From the IMG/VR virus record IMGVR_UViG_3300048589_000219, positions 1 to 26,554 of that record: a DNA stretch of 26,554 nt. One strand, 5' to 3'. Each line of letters opens with the position of its first letter. The first letter of the stretch is position 1. The notes under the pieces are model-generated. The model was not told the origin of the DNA and made no database searches. It saw nothing but the letters and a program-made list of their open reading frames with translations. Source of the stretch: a virus. Made by a program: the position numbers and the translations under genes. Shown in pieces: positions 14,581 to 22,092 of the stretch.

Positions 14581-14921
14581 GTTGCGTCCTCTCCGAACAA
14601 CATGGCTACGAGTCGTGTGCGTTCGTTCTGCACACGCTCCCACTCGTCGCGGCACGGAAAGTCACCCGGAGGGGTTGCCGTACACACGCCGTACGCATGC
14701 TCTGCTTCGTGCAGTACGTCAAGCTGTCGCTCAACACGATCTTTAAATGCAGGATCGTCCAAGGTAGGTAGTGCCTGCAAAAACTCAATATACCCCATAC
14801 GATGCCGGTATGCTGCGGCACGCGTCGTTGGAGTTACCTTTGTATGGTTTATAACAGCGGTAAGTGATTCGATTCGCTTCGTGACATGCTCGGTAATCCG
14901 TTTCTTGGTAAATACGCTCAT
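14577..14921 (-). CDS. Hypothetical helical protein, 114 aa
   Basis: I do not recognise this protein. It seems all-helical with heptad-like charged stretches (AYRHRMGYIEFLQALP, AFKDRVERQLDVLHEAEHAYG, EWERVQNERTRLVAMLFG) and a basic N-terminus (TKKRITEHVTKRIES). ATG 14921 has GGAGGGAG upstream. It follows the RtcB gene after a stable hairpin and overlaps the next gene by ATGA. Confidence 0.75.
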   Translation of the reverse strand: MSVFTKKRITEHVTKRIESLTAVINHTKVTPTTRAAAYRHRMGYIEFLQALPTLDDPAFKDRVERQLDVLHEAEHAYGVCTATPPGDFPCRDEWERVQNERTRLVAMLFGEDAT

Positions 14922-14935
14922 AGCTCCCTCCTAGC

Positions 14936-14957
14936 GAGTAGGGGTTTCCCCCTACTC
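14936..14957 (-). other. GAAA-tetraloop hairpin after the RtcB gene
   Basis: On the - strand, GAGTAGGGG and CCCCTACTC form a perfect 9-bp stem closed by a GAAA loop, overlapping the RtcB stop codon. No T-tract follows, so it is not a standard terminator. A GNRA-capped stem here may protect the upstream mRNA end or slow ribosome entry on the next gene. Confidence 0.55.
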
Positions 14958-16151
14958 TGCCGCCCGTGTTTGTCCCTTGACCGTCATAATCGGTGTATAC
15001 GTGTCGGCCACATACACCAAGTCCTCTTGCAAGGCGATTACCCGGTCAATGTCCTTATATGCGCCCGGTGCCTCATCAACGTATTCCAATCCCGCCTGTG
15101 AGTACGTCCCCGCAAGCGATGCCTGAAACTCGTTAATCGTGATCGAACGCTTTGCTTCACCACGGCTCATGGTCCGTCCCGCGCCGTGTGAGCACGACTC
15201 AAAGCTATCGGTATTTCCCTTACCGATCACCTTGTAGCTCTTGGAACCCATGCTCCCCGGAATCAAGCCGATTTCAGAGAACCGCGCACTGGTCGCACCC
15301 TTTCGGTGCAGCACCATATCGCCGTCCAATTGTGCGTAGTTGTGTGGCGTGTCGTGAATAGTGGACTGACTGAGCACACTGGTGATGCCCCGTTCCTGAA
15401 GCACATCCGCAAATGCTGACAGAACCGCCGTCATCATACGCTCTCGGTTGAGTCGCGCATAATCAATGGCCCATTGCATATCGTGCAGATAGTTCTGTCC
15501 TTCAACCGTTTCCAGCGACAAGTGTGCGAGGTCACGCGGTACACGGGTCTTTGTCTGCGTTACAAATTGCTCTGCCTGCTGGTTGTAGTGGTTGGCGATC
15601 CGAAGCCCGATGTGTCTGGAACCAGAGTGCAGCATGAACCCAATGAAGCCACGGTCGTTTACCTGTGCTTCAATAAAGTGGTTGCCACCACCAAGGGTAC
15701 CGATCTGGTACGCCCCCTTCGTGTCCACAAGTTCTTGCAATTCCCGCGCTCGGAGCGGTTCTAGCTTCAAGTGTCCGAGTGTGTGCGGATACTTGTGCGC
15801 GTTGAATCCCATCGGTACGGCACGCCGTACCTTCGTTGCCCACGCCTGCCAGAAGTCCGCGTTCATCGCCTCACGGTCGAACGGCATGGTCGTTTGCGCG
15901 TGGCGCATACCACACCCAATGTCCACGCCAACCGCGTTCGGGATAACGGCCAACTCGGTCGGCAACACACAGCCGATGGTTACTCCGACGCCAAGGTGAC
16001 AGTCAGGCATAACGGCAATGTGCGGACCAAGAGCCGGATGCCCCGCTGCGGCCATAAGCTGACTCATCGCCTGCGGTTCCATCTCATCCAACGGAAGCCA
16101 GCTACGAATCTCACGCCCGTTTCCACCAAGAAAGGTTGTATAGGTTCCCAT
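14952..16151 (-). CDS. rtcB: RNA ligase RtcB
   Basis: A 399-aa protein with all RtcB signatures: MPDCHLG at 48-54, VGVDIGCG at 74-81 (metal ligands D77 and C80), GTLGGGNHFIE at 151-161, HSGSRH at 175-180, HRKGAT at 282-287, and SHGAGR at 321-326, where H322 is the histidine that is guanylated. The lysine near the end (K392 in MTVKG) fits the GTP site. The enzyme joins RNA 2',3'-cyclic phosphate or 3'-phosphate ends to 5'-hydroxyl ends with GTP and manganese. It is full length with no broken motif. On a mobile element it could mend tRNAs cut by host anticodon nucleases, which is inference. ATG 16151 follows the zinc-ribbon gene by one base; no archease gene is seen. Confidence 0.97.
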   Translation of the reverse strand: MGTYTTFLGGNGREIRSWLPLDEMEPQAMSQLMAAAGHPALGPHIAVMPDCHLGVGVTIGCVLPTELAVIPNAVGVDIGCGMRHAQTTMPFDREAMNADFWQAWATKVRRAVPMGFNAHKYPHTLGHLKLEPLRARELQELVDTKGAYQIGTLGGGNHFIEAQVNDRGFIGFMLHSGSRHIGLRIANHYNQQAEQFVTQTKTRVPRDLAHLSLETVEGQNYLHDMQWAIDYARLNRERMMTAVLSAFADVLQERGITSVLSQSTIHDTPHNYAQLDGDMVLHRKGATSARFSEIGLIPGSMGSKSYKVIGKGNTDSFESCSHGAGRTMSRGEAKRSITINEFQASLAGTYSQAGLEYVDEAPGAYKDIDRVIALQEDLVYVADTYTPIMTVKGQTRAAE

Positions 16152-16152
16152 G

Positions 16153-16521
16153 TTATTTCACGTCCTTGTAGGTGTCTCCGGCCAGAATACCGTAAATCGT
16201 TTTTGGATTTGCGTTGTACTTCTGGCAGAGTTCTTTAACGTACTTCACACTGGACCGTCCAGTGCTGCGAATGTCCCTGATTTCGTCATCGGTAAACCGA
16301 CGATAGAGGCTCCGTTGCCCTTTCTTGAATTGAATACCAAGCTCTCCCAACTTTGCGCGTTGGCGGTCGTGCCAGCAATCAAGGCACCGGAACCCCACCG
16401 TGATGAAGGTTCCACAGTCATAGCAGGTTTTTAAGTGTCCGGTTGGCCGAACGTTCCGTTGCAAGAGGGGACTATCCTCATCAATCGGTTCCTGATCCAG
16501 TGCTGTGACGTTAAAACTCAT
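16153..16521 (-). CDS. Zinc-ribbon plus helix-turn-helix protein, 122 aa
   Basis: Residues 33-49 hold two CxxC knuckles (C33xxC36, C46xxC49) for one zinc ribbon. Residues 75-118 form a homeodomain-like HTH of the type found in phage DNA-binding proteins (FTDDEIRDIRSTGRSS, VKELCQKYNANPKTIYGIL). It should bind DNA as a regulator or as an accessory to a nuclease; no HNH residues are present. ATG 16521 has GGAG 8 nt upstream and overlaps the preceding stop as ATGA. It ends 1 nt before the RtcB gene, so the two are co-expressed. Confidence 0.8.
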   Translation of the reverse strand: MSFNVTALDQEPIDEDSPLLQRNVRPTGHLKTCYDCGTFITVGFRCLDCWHDRQRAKLGELGIQFKKGQRSLYRRFTDDEIRDIRSTGRSSVKYVKELCQKYNANPKTIYGILAGDTYKDVK

Positions 16522-16799
16522 CTCCGTAGCTCCACATCTGACGGGGTAAGTTCCCGCCCTTGTAGTTGCTCAATGGTTTTCACCATTGACCGCTTCACGC
16601 TAAACCCAATGTGCTCACGCACCGTAATCCACGCTCCGTCACGCCGTTTAAACTGCAACCGAACACGGGTCTTACGTGCGTCCTTCCCGTTCTGGTGCTC
16701 GTAGCCGTAGGTTTCAATGTCGAACCGCATCCACGGTCTGTTTTGCACCCACGCTTTTGCCAGCCGGTACTTTGCGTCTCGTTTCTGCTCGTTCGTCAT
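16518..16799 (-). CDS. Hypothetical basic protein, 93 aa
   Basis: I do not recognise this protein. It is rich in R and K, with an N-terminal helix (NEQKRDAKYRLAKAWVQ) and a beta-like middle (TRVRLQFKRRDGAWITVREH), which suggests nucleic-acid contact. ATG 16799 has a strong AGGAGG site 4 nt upstream, and the end overlaps the zinc-ribbon/HTH gene by ATGA. Confidence 0.75.
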   Translation of the reverse strand: MTNEQKRDAKYRLAKAWVQNRPWMRFDIETYGYEHQNGKDARKTRVRLQFKRRDGAWITVREHIGFSVKRSMVKTIEQLQGRELTPSDVELRR

Positions 16800-16807
16800 C
16801 GCGCCTC

Positions 16808-17332
16808 CTAGTCGGCTACTGTCCGTTCAAAGTCATAGTACGCAAGCGGTTTCGCGTACATCATTTGCTCCCACCACACCGGTTTGACGTTCATCATCCG
16901 ATCTTGGAGCGCCTGCCAGTCATCTTGTGTGACCGGTTCAAGGTCATTTACTTTCGGAAATATTTCGTCGCCGCGCTCGGGGTACTGATCCTGAAAGAGC
17001 AACCGCCCTCCGAAGAATTGTCCAACGGTACGCAGGACTGCAACCGTCCCCGGTGTGGAGCGTCCGAAGATACCGCGCCCTCCAAGGTCCATCTCATATG
17101 AGAAGAACAGTGGTTGCTGGACGGTAAGCGTATCGAACTCCCACCGGGTTAGCTCCGGAAAGTTGTGATCCACAAAATGCGTTCGCGCTCCGTGGACACT
17201 GACAAGTCGTTGCTGGTTGCGTAACGGGCCGCGCTCTGGTGGACACCCAAGCGCAATGCCCGTCACGGTCTGTACCCAATGGTACCGCGCCTCAATAGGC
17301 AGATAGAGTTCCGCGCATACGGTCGCTGGCAT
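16808..17332 (-). CDS. Hypothetical protein, 174 aa
   Basis: I do not recognise this protein. It appears soluble and mainly beta in the middle (THFVDHNFPELTRWEFDTLT, PLFFSYEMDLGGRG) with a helix near the end (DDWQALQDRMMNV). No cysteine pairs or known catalytic motif stand out. ATG 17332 overlaps the stop of the peptidase gene (TGATG), so it is probably made by re-initiation from the same mRNA. AGGTG lies just upstream. Confidence 0.75.
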   Translation of the reverse strand: MPATVCAELYLPIEARYHWVQTVTGIALGCPPERGPLRNQQRLVSVHGARTHFVDHNFPELTRWEFDTLTVQQPLFFSYEMDLGGRGIFGRSTPGTVAVLRTVGQFFGGRLLFQDQYPERGDEIFPKVNDLEPVTQDDWQALQDRMMNVKPVWWEQMMYAKPLAYYDFERTVAD

Positions 17333-18588
17333 CAGGCACCTACCCGAATCCGCGCACGCTGCTGCTTTGACGAAGCGACGGATGCAACCGCCGTCCGTGC
17401 GACGGCTCTCGCCTCACCCTCATAGAGTTGGCATACCATGCAGAAGTATTCTTCCTCTGCGGTATCCCACATCATGTTAATGTTGGTGTCGCACAGCGGA
17501 CAAGCCGGATCAATCACCGAACCCATTGCCGTCTCATCGTCGGAACCACCACGCAGGTAGGCCGCAATATCCTCTTTCGTGTATTCCTCAGACTCACCCT
17601 CACCGGTCACTTCGTAGAAGCTGCCGTCTAGGTACGCTTCGGTTGCGGCTCGTTTCTTCTCCATGTAGTCGTCAAACGACTCATAGAGTACGCCGTTAAT
17701 AGTAACGCTTGATCGGCCAGTAGCAACTGCTTTAGTTCCGGCTGTTTCGGTGGACTCGTACTTGTCCCGGCTGTAGTAGGAACCGTACCCGTAGTTGTAG
17801 CTGGAAACGTACCGGCCACGACTTTTCTTGTCGGTATCGGTGTGAAACCATTGCTGATCGGCAAGGTTCTCGCAAATCTCCGTAAAGAGTCCGAGTGTTG
17901 CCGCCACATCCTGAATCGACACCATCTCCTTCGATGAGTGTGCGTTGTAGTACCCACAGGAAACGTTCGCACAGGCAATCGGAAGCCCGTTGTTCTTCAA
18001 CTGGATTACATCGGAGATGGAACCCCAATCGTAGGACTTGTATCCATAAACGGACAGGTACGGTGCAATCGCTTCTTCGAACTCATCTCCGAACAGTTCT
18101 GTTCCCGCTCCTACCCGAATGAAGTCACTGTTCCCGTTGCGGTCCCCTTGGAGCACGAAGGAACAGTCCACGAAGAAGTCCATGTCGGCCTCTCGGGAAC
18201 CGACACACCCGATTTCCTCATCTCGGAAGAACACAGCCTTTGCAGCCGGAAGTGTGTTCAAAAGCGAAAGCGCAAGGAAGATACCTACCTTGTCATCGCC
18301 GCCTACGCCGGTCGTGTCCATGTTCTTCGGGTCAATGGCGAAGATAAGGTCATCGGCAACCACGACCTTATACTGGTTCTTGGCCTTGATCCGGTGTACC
18401 GTGTCCGTGTGGGCCACGATGCACGGGAAGATTGCCGCGTCCCCCTTGGTCGCGTAGATGTTTCCATCCTTCACCACCGTGCGAACGCCCATGTCCGCAC
18501 ACTTGGAGAGAATGAATTGGTTCATGCGTTGGGTATCACGCGAATGGCTCTGAACCCTGAGCGTTTTGAGTAGCAGTCCTGTGTCCAA
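17332..18588 (-). CDS. M20/M42-like zinc metallopeptidase with C-terminal zinc ribbon
   Basis: A 418-aa protein with the co-catalytic metal site of M20/M42 peptidases: H60-x-D62 (AHTDTVH), D98/D99 (GGDDKVG), E124E125 (FRDEEIG), D149 and H217 (NAHSS), in the right order. The DDKVG and DEE segments look most like the PepT tripeptidase group. After the enzyme (about 1-245) comes a linker rich in S, Y and G (250-290) and a zinc ribbon C363xxC366...C383xxC386. It may cleave small peptides; why a phage-like element needs this is unclear. The frame is open to 18849, but the promoter at 18618-18646 lies inside that extension, so translation must begin later: TTG 18588 has AAAGGA 6 nt upstream. Confidence 0.86.
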   Translation of the reverse strand: MDTGLLLKTLRVQSHSRDTQRMNQFILSKCADMGVRTVVKDGNIYATKGDAAIFPCIVAHTDTVHRIKAKNQYKVVVADDLIFAIDPKNMDTTGVGGDDKVGIFLALSLLNTLPAAKAVFFRDEEIGCVGSREADMDFFVDCSFVLQGDRNGNSDFIRVGAGTELFGDEFEEAIAPYLSVYGYKSYDWGSISDVIQLKNNGLPIACANVSCGYYNAHSSKEMVSIQDVAATLGLFTEICENLADQQWFHTDTDKKSRGRYVSSYNYGYGSYYSRDKYESTETAGTKAVATGRSSVTINGVLYESFDDYMEKKRAATEAYLDGSFYEVTGEGESEEYTKEDIAAYLRGGSDDETAMGSVIDPACPLCDTNINMMWDTAEEEYFCMVCQLYEGEARAVARTAVASVASSKQQRARIRVGA

Positions 18589-18617
18589 TGCTTGTCCTTT
18601 CTCCTGACTAGGATTCA

Positions 18618-18646
18618 AGTATACCACGTCCCCCTCGTACGTGCAA
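18618..18646 (-). promoter_or_regulatory. Promoter of the peptidase-RtcB operon
   Basis: TTGCAC (18641-18646), 17 bp, TATACT (18618-18623) on the - strand. The -35 is flanked by an imperfect inverted repeat (CCCCTTG...CGAGGGG). It lies upstream of TTG 18588 and decides the start of the peptidase. Confidence 0.85.
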
Positions 18647-18665
18647 GGGGCTTTGGCAAGTTGTG

Positions 18666-18713
18666 CTCGGGATAACCCACCGGGGTACAGGTTTTTAGAC
18701 CGTCCCCGGCGAG
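18666..18713. other. Structured hairpin in the 175-bp gap before the peptidase operon
   Basis: The gap 18647-18763 holds no gene. In it CCGGGG/CCCCGG (18680-18685, 18704-18709) closes a long stem with a T-rich loop, and CTCG/CGAG (18666-18669, 18710-18713) pairs outside it. It may end the transcript of the upstream zinc-knuckle gene, although no T-run follows on the - strand. Confidence 0.4.
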
Positions 18714-18763
18714 TTGCCCTTCCCGATAGGCTTGGGAACATCACGCCCGTTGCGCGTCCCCGT

Positions 18764-20653
18764 TTAGAATGGTAGGTCAAGCTCATCCTCCACATCAAGC
18801 GGGTCAACATCAGCCGTCCAGCTATGCGTCCACATATTCGTATTCTCATCGAATGCGGGAGTTGATAGCGCCCGGAGATTATTCATCGCCGTGTTGTAAT
18901 CAACCCTATGGACGAACAGCGGCTCACGCGGTTGAATTGTGTACGAGTAGTCCGGTTGGTAGCTGAATACCCCCGGTTCCGCTGAACGGAACGTTATGGT
19001 CGGAGCGGACGGAGACGGGGCATTATCACCCGTCTCCGATGCCTCACGCCGCAAACGCGCACGTTCGGCACGACGTGCTACTGCTTCTCGATTGCTCTGG
19101 CATGTTGGGCATTCGAACGTGTCTCCACGCTGTGTGAACCGGTTCGTGCGCCGTGCTGTGTCTCCACAGTAAGAGCACCGGAGTCCTTGGCATTCGCCGC
19201 ACATCCGCTCGGTGTACTCCTGACGGTAGGAGTGATCGACGTTGAACCGGAGCGTCTGCATGTTCTCGGTGTCTACCCGTGAACATCGCTGGCACGAATG
19301 AAGGTCGTAGCAATCCGCGCAAATCGTCGTCCGATCAGGCGTATGCGGGTTCATCAACACTTGCAGCGCATTGTCCATCGACACGGCGTTGTGGCAGATT
19401 GCACAGGGCTGGTCACGTAGCCACGTCTCGTAGCACGTTCGACAGACTGGACTCGTTTCGCCATTCCGGTAGTAGGACGGGTAATAGAAGTTCAACCGGT
19501 TCCCGTTTCTCTCATAGAGATAGTCATTACAGTTCTGGCATCGGTAGTCATCGACGCACAGACTGCACAACTGCCCCTCCGGGCCGTGTCCACGCATCCG
19601 ATGCTCACAGGCTGTGCAAACGTGCTGCATCCGACAGTCGTAGCACATCCCGTCTCGGAAGTTGTTCCGGTCGCTTTCCGTTCCGCACTCAGAGCATGTC
19701 TGAATGAACGGATACCCGCTTGTACTGGTCAACTCATAAGTTGCGTGTGCCCCACGCTGGTGATTCTTGACACGGATGGTGCCCTCATCCTCATCAATGA
19801 ATAGGTACTTGAACGTGTCGCAGTACGGGTAGCCCCGGCTTGAACCTGTCAGCAAGTCTACCGACAGGAACAACTGCTTACCGAGTTCTCCGGGCACATC
19901 CCACAGGGTTTCTCGTTCGAAGCTGTTCGCGTGCCGGATGATGTATCCCTGTTCAGCGGCCCAATCACGCAGCATGTGAACAACGGTGTCGTTCCCATAC
20001 GCCCGATCCATTGCCCACCCCTGTTCAACCGTATTCCACAGGAGCGCACGGCCAATCAGCAAGTCGCTCTGATCCGTCGCAATGACCATCTTCACCGCGT
20101 CCGGATTATTCACGTAGAAGTCCATGTAAGGTTGGCACTCATCGTACCGCATGCACGACGTTCGCAGCGTACCGGTGCCACTTGGCGCGTAGTGATTCCC
20201 GTCATACCAATGACGGATAGCCTCACCCTCCACAATACGAACCGATTGCCGGTCCTTCAGTACCCGTGCCCGGAGATGGTTGGTGAACTTCTCAAAGTCG
20301 CTGTCGGTCAGCGTCTTTAGTGTCTCCGGTGTCAGTAGCGCACGGGCAACCTTTGCCGGTCGTCCCGCCTGTCGCAGCTTCTTATTCCATTCGATCCCTG
20401 TATCCAACGCCGTCTCAATCCGGGCCGTTGGCAGGTAGGTCAGTTCCCCCTCACCATTAATGGAGATGTAGTCACCAAATGCCTGATGCGTTCGGGCCAG
20501 CGGCTCACTCGTTGAACCGTACCAACTCCGGCGATACATGAGCGCCATAGCTACCCGGTCAGCGTAGTCGTAGATGAGCGTGTCAAGGATGTTTCGGAGT
20601 GACGCGGAGTAGGTAAGAATGTACGGGGTCAGGTCTTTAGCCATGTGCGTCAA
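18764..20653 (-). CDS. Multi-zinc-knuckle protein with CMRY/GRALLW core and SSB-like C-tip (paralogue A)
   Basis: A 629-aa protein of unknown function. Residues 70-285 form a core shared with the 805-aa protein at 24111-26528: TYLP, then GTLRTSCMRYDECQ (161-173), FYVNNPDAVKM, LIGRALLWNT and AMDRAYGND (215-222). Residues 320-518 contain twelve CxxC pairs, enough for about six zinc sites in tandem. The last residues (DVEDELDLPF) copy the acidic, PF-ending tip of bacterial SSB, which docks many DNA repair proteins; this is a resemblance seen here, not a proven contact. TTG 20653 follows AAGGAGG by 3 nt; ATG 20644 is the alternative. It overlaps the 65-aa gene and is last in the unit from the 21218-21246 promoter. 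Confidence 0.82.
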   Translation of the reverse strand: MTHMAKDLTPYILTYSASLRNILDTLIYDYADRVAMALMYRRSWYGSTSEPLARTHQAFGDYISINGEGELTYLPTARIETALDTGIEWNKKLRQAGRPAKVARALLTPETLKTLTDSDFEKFTNHLRARVLKDRQSVRIVEGEAIRHWYDGNHYAPSGTGTLRTSCMRYDECQPYMDFYVNNPDAVKMVIATDQSDLLIGRALLWNTVEQGWAMDRAYGNDTVVHMLRDWAAEQGYIIRHANSFERETLWDVPGELGKQLFLSVDLLTGSSRGYPYCDTFKYLFIDEDEGTIRVKNHQRGAHATYELTSTSGYPFIQTCSECGTESDRNNFRDGMCYDCRMQHVCTACEHRMRGHGPEGQLCSLCVDDYRCQNCNDYLYERNGNRLNFYYPSYYRNGETSPVCRTCYETWLRDQPCAICHNAVSMDNALQVLMNPHTPDRTTICADCYDLHSCQRCSRVDTENMQTLRFNVDHSYRQEYTERMCGECQGLRCSYCGDTARRTNRFTQRGDTFECPTCQSNREAVARRAERARLRREASETGDNAPSPSAPTITFRSAEPGVFSYQPDYSYTIQPREPLFVHRVDYNTAMNNLRALSTPAFDENTNMWTHSWTADVDPLDVEDELDLPF

Positions 20654-20834
20654 GTTCCTCCTTGTCTGCTTGACGAAGCATTCTCACCATAGAGAGTGCT
20701 TCACGGAACGTACTCGCCTTAATGGTGTGGTACCGTTCCTCGTTTTTGTTCCCGCTGCGTCGGTTTTCACGTTCCTCATGTTCGTGCCACGCGATCACCT
20801 GTTTAAGCTGTTCTTCATACCGATCCAGAACCAT
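20637..20834 (-). CDS. Hypothetical charged helical protein, 65 aa
   Basis: I do not recognise this protein. Nearly every residue fits a long charged helix (RYEEQLKQVIAWHEHEEREN, then FREALSMVRMLRQADKEEL), so a coiled coil is likely. ATG 20834 has AGGGG upstream and begins 3 nt after the preceding stop. It overlaps the start of the zinc-knuckle gene, with which it may be co-translated. Confidence 0.7.
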   Translation of the reverse strand: MVLDRYEEQLKQVIAWHEHEERENRRSGNKNEERYHTIKASTFREALSMVRMLRQADKEELDAHG

Positions 20835-20837
20835 CGC

Positions 20838-21173
20838 TTACCCCTGACTCAACCGGTACTCTGCGAACACCATGCCCTTGTGCATCATCGTGTCCCCGGT
20901 TGGCTTGTATCCTGCCGCATTCAGCGCGGCCTCTGCCGCCTTGATGTGGCGATTCGTGGTGGCGCTGTTCCGCTCGGTGTTAAGCCAGAACGCAGAGTTG
21001 TCCGTAAAGTCCATGATGATCGGGAAATGCGGACCATAGCTCTGCAACTCACGGCACTCTCTGCCGTTCGGGTACGTCACCGTGTCAACCTTCATGCTCT
21101 CCAATCGGTAGGCCGGTCGCCGTCCCTCAATGAACGCCGTCGCAATTGCCATTGGAGTCGTGAGGCTTGCCAT
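20838..21173 (-). CDS. Hypothetical protein, 111 aa
   Basis: I do not recognise this protein. It has a beta-rich middle (YRLESMKVDTVTYPNGRECR, FPIIMDFTDNSAFWLN) and a helix followed by a strand at the end (HIKAAEAALNAAGYKP, MVFAEYRLS). ATG 21173 lies downstream of AAGGAG (10 nt, long) and of a near-perfect promoter, so it is the first gene of the unit that ends with the 629-aa zinc-knuckle protein. Confidence 0.75.
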   Translation of the reverse strand: MASLTTPMAIATAFIEGRRPAYRLESMKVDTVTYPNGRECRELQSYGPHFPIIMDFTDNSAFWLNTERNSATTNRHIKAAEAALNAAGYKPTGDTMMHKGMVFAEYRLSQG

Positions 21174-21217
21174 GTGTTTGTGTCTCCTTCCCGGTGTCTT
21201 GTCTCACCGTCAACTAC

Positions 21218-21246
21218 AGTATACGCGATCACGCACTGGCTGTCAA
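21218..21246 (-). promoter_or_regulatory. Consensus promoter of the zinc-knuckle A unit
   Basis: TTGACA (21241-21246), 17 bp, TATACT (21218-21223) on the - strand, in the 79-bp gap between two genes. Transcription should start near 21211 and read the 111-aa, 65-aa and 629-aa genes. Confidence 0.9.
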
Positions 21247-21252
21247 GGGGGT

Positions 21253-21603
21253 TTACTTGACTTCGATCCAGCTTCCGTCGTCCATCACCTGACAGCCGAA
21301 CGACTCCACATAGGAGAAGAAGCTGTCTGTGGGGTACGCGCCCATCCGATAGGCGCGGCGTGCGGCCTCATTGCACGGGCCGTCAACGCGGACGTATACC
21401 CCTTCAGTCAGTCGCCCCTCATCGCACCCCACTTGGTGCATGACCAATGAATCCCTCACCCACGCCTGACCGAGTTCTTCCGCCCACCGCTGGCACTCCA
21501 TGTTGACCGGTGCAGCGGGACGTGCCGCCTGCATGGTCGCATCCGTGTCCGCAAACAGTGATGCCAGCACCAGACCGATACCGAGAATGAATCCCTTTCC
21601 CAT
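21253..21603 (-). CDS. Exported protein with four cysteines, 116 aa
   Basis: The N-terminus (MGKGFILGIGLVLASLFADT) has a short basic start, a hydrophobic core and small residues after it, as expected of a signal peptide cut near residues 18-26. The mature part has four cysteines (C37, C60, C77, C104), which could form two disulfide bonds outside the cytoplasm. The function is unknown; surface or superinfection roles are possible for such phage genes. ATG 21603 comes 4 nt after the stop of the preceding gene, with GGAGG about 12 nt upstream. It is the last gene of the unit started at 21821-21849. Confidence 0.72.
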   Translation of the reverse strand: MGKGFILGIGLVLASLFADTDATMQAARPAAPVNMECQRWAEELGQAWVRDSLVMHQVGCDEGRLTEGVYVRVDGPCNEAARRAYRMGAYPTDSFFSYVESFGCQVMDDGSWIEVK

Positions 21604-21607
21604 GTGT

Positions 21608-21796
21608 TTACTTTCCCTCCTTCGATGCTGGCTCTACGAGTCCGCTCCGTAGCGTCATCGTTATCTTTGCGGACAACTCCACCGCTGCATCTTCGGCATC
21701 CTCCGGCGTGTCCGCCATCTGTCGCCGCACGAATTGATTGAGAAGCACCTGTGCAATTCGATCCTCAATCACGTTCCACTGTCGCTCCGTGTCCAT
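21608..21796 (-). CDS. Hypothetical helical protein, 62 aa
   Basis: I do not recognise this protein. It is an acidic helical protein (WNVIEDRIAQVLLNQFVRRQ, then DTPEDAEDAAVELSAKITMT). ATG 21796 is chosen because GAAGGAGG lies 4 nt upstream and because the promoter at 21821-21849 starts transcription just before it; the longer frame would begin inside the promoter. Confidence 0.75.
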   Translation of the reverse strand: MDTERQWNVIEDRIAQVLLNQFVRRQMADTPEDAEDAAVELSAKITMTLRSGLVEPASKEGK

Positions 21797-21820
21797 CGTG
21801 CCTCCTTCGCTGTTGACTCT

Positions 21821-21849
21821 AGTATACACGACTGTCAGTCAAGTGTCAA
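21821..21849 (-). promoter_or_regulatory. Consensus promoter with tandem TTGAC
   Basis: TTGACA (21844-21849), 17 bp, TATACT (21821-21826) on the - strand. The spacer repeats TTGACT and contains GACTGACAGTC, an 11-bp inverted repeat. It drives the 62-aa and exported-protein genes. Confidence 0.9.
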
Positions 21850-21852
21850 GGG

Positions 21853-22092
21853 CTAGATCGTGCATCCCGCCCGAACACCCCGGCGTGCCCGTGCCTCATC
21901 CTCCCACGGCTTGACCGTTGCCTGTACCTGAGCGGGAGAACGCCACCCACCCTGCTCAACCTTATCCATGATGAGCGATGCAAGATGCCCTGACATATGG
22001 GATGGCCAGAACGTTGCGTGCTCACTATCAAGGTCACTCAGCACGTCGTAGAGAATACCGTCCAACACCGACTCCAACTCATCTCGGTTCAT
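21853..22092 (-). CDS. Hypothetical protein, 79 aa
   Basis: I do not recognise this protein. It is helical with an acidic first half (NRDELESVLDGILYDVLSDLD) and a basic end (EDEARARRGVRAG). ATG 22092 is selected because GGAAGGGAG lies 5 nt upstream; the longer frame overlaps the small membrane-protein gene. It is last in the unit from the 22590-22618 promoter. Confidence 0.72.
   Translation of the reverse strand: MNRDELESVLDGILYDVLSDLDSEHATFWPSHMSGHLASLIMDKVEQGGWRSPAQVQATVKPWEDEARARRGVRAGCTI

Noticed and set aside
18589-18849. An 87-codon N-terminal extension of the peptidase
   Set aside because: It would contain the promoter at 18618-18646 and overlap the 629-aa gene, and its sequence is not peptidase-like; TTG 18588 has a good ribosome site after the promoter.
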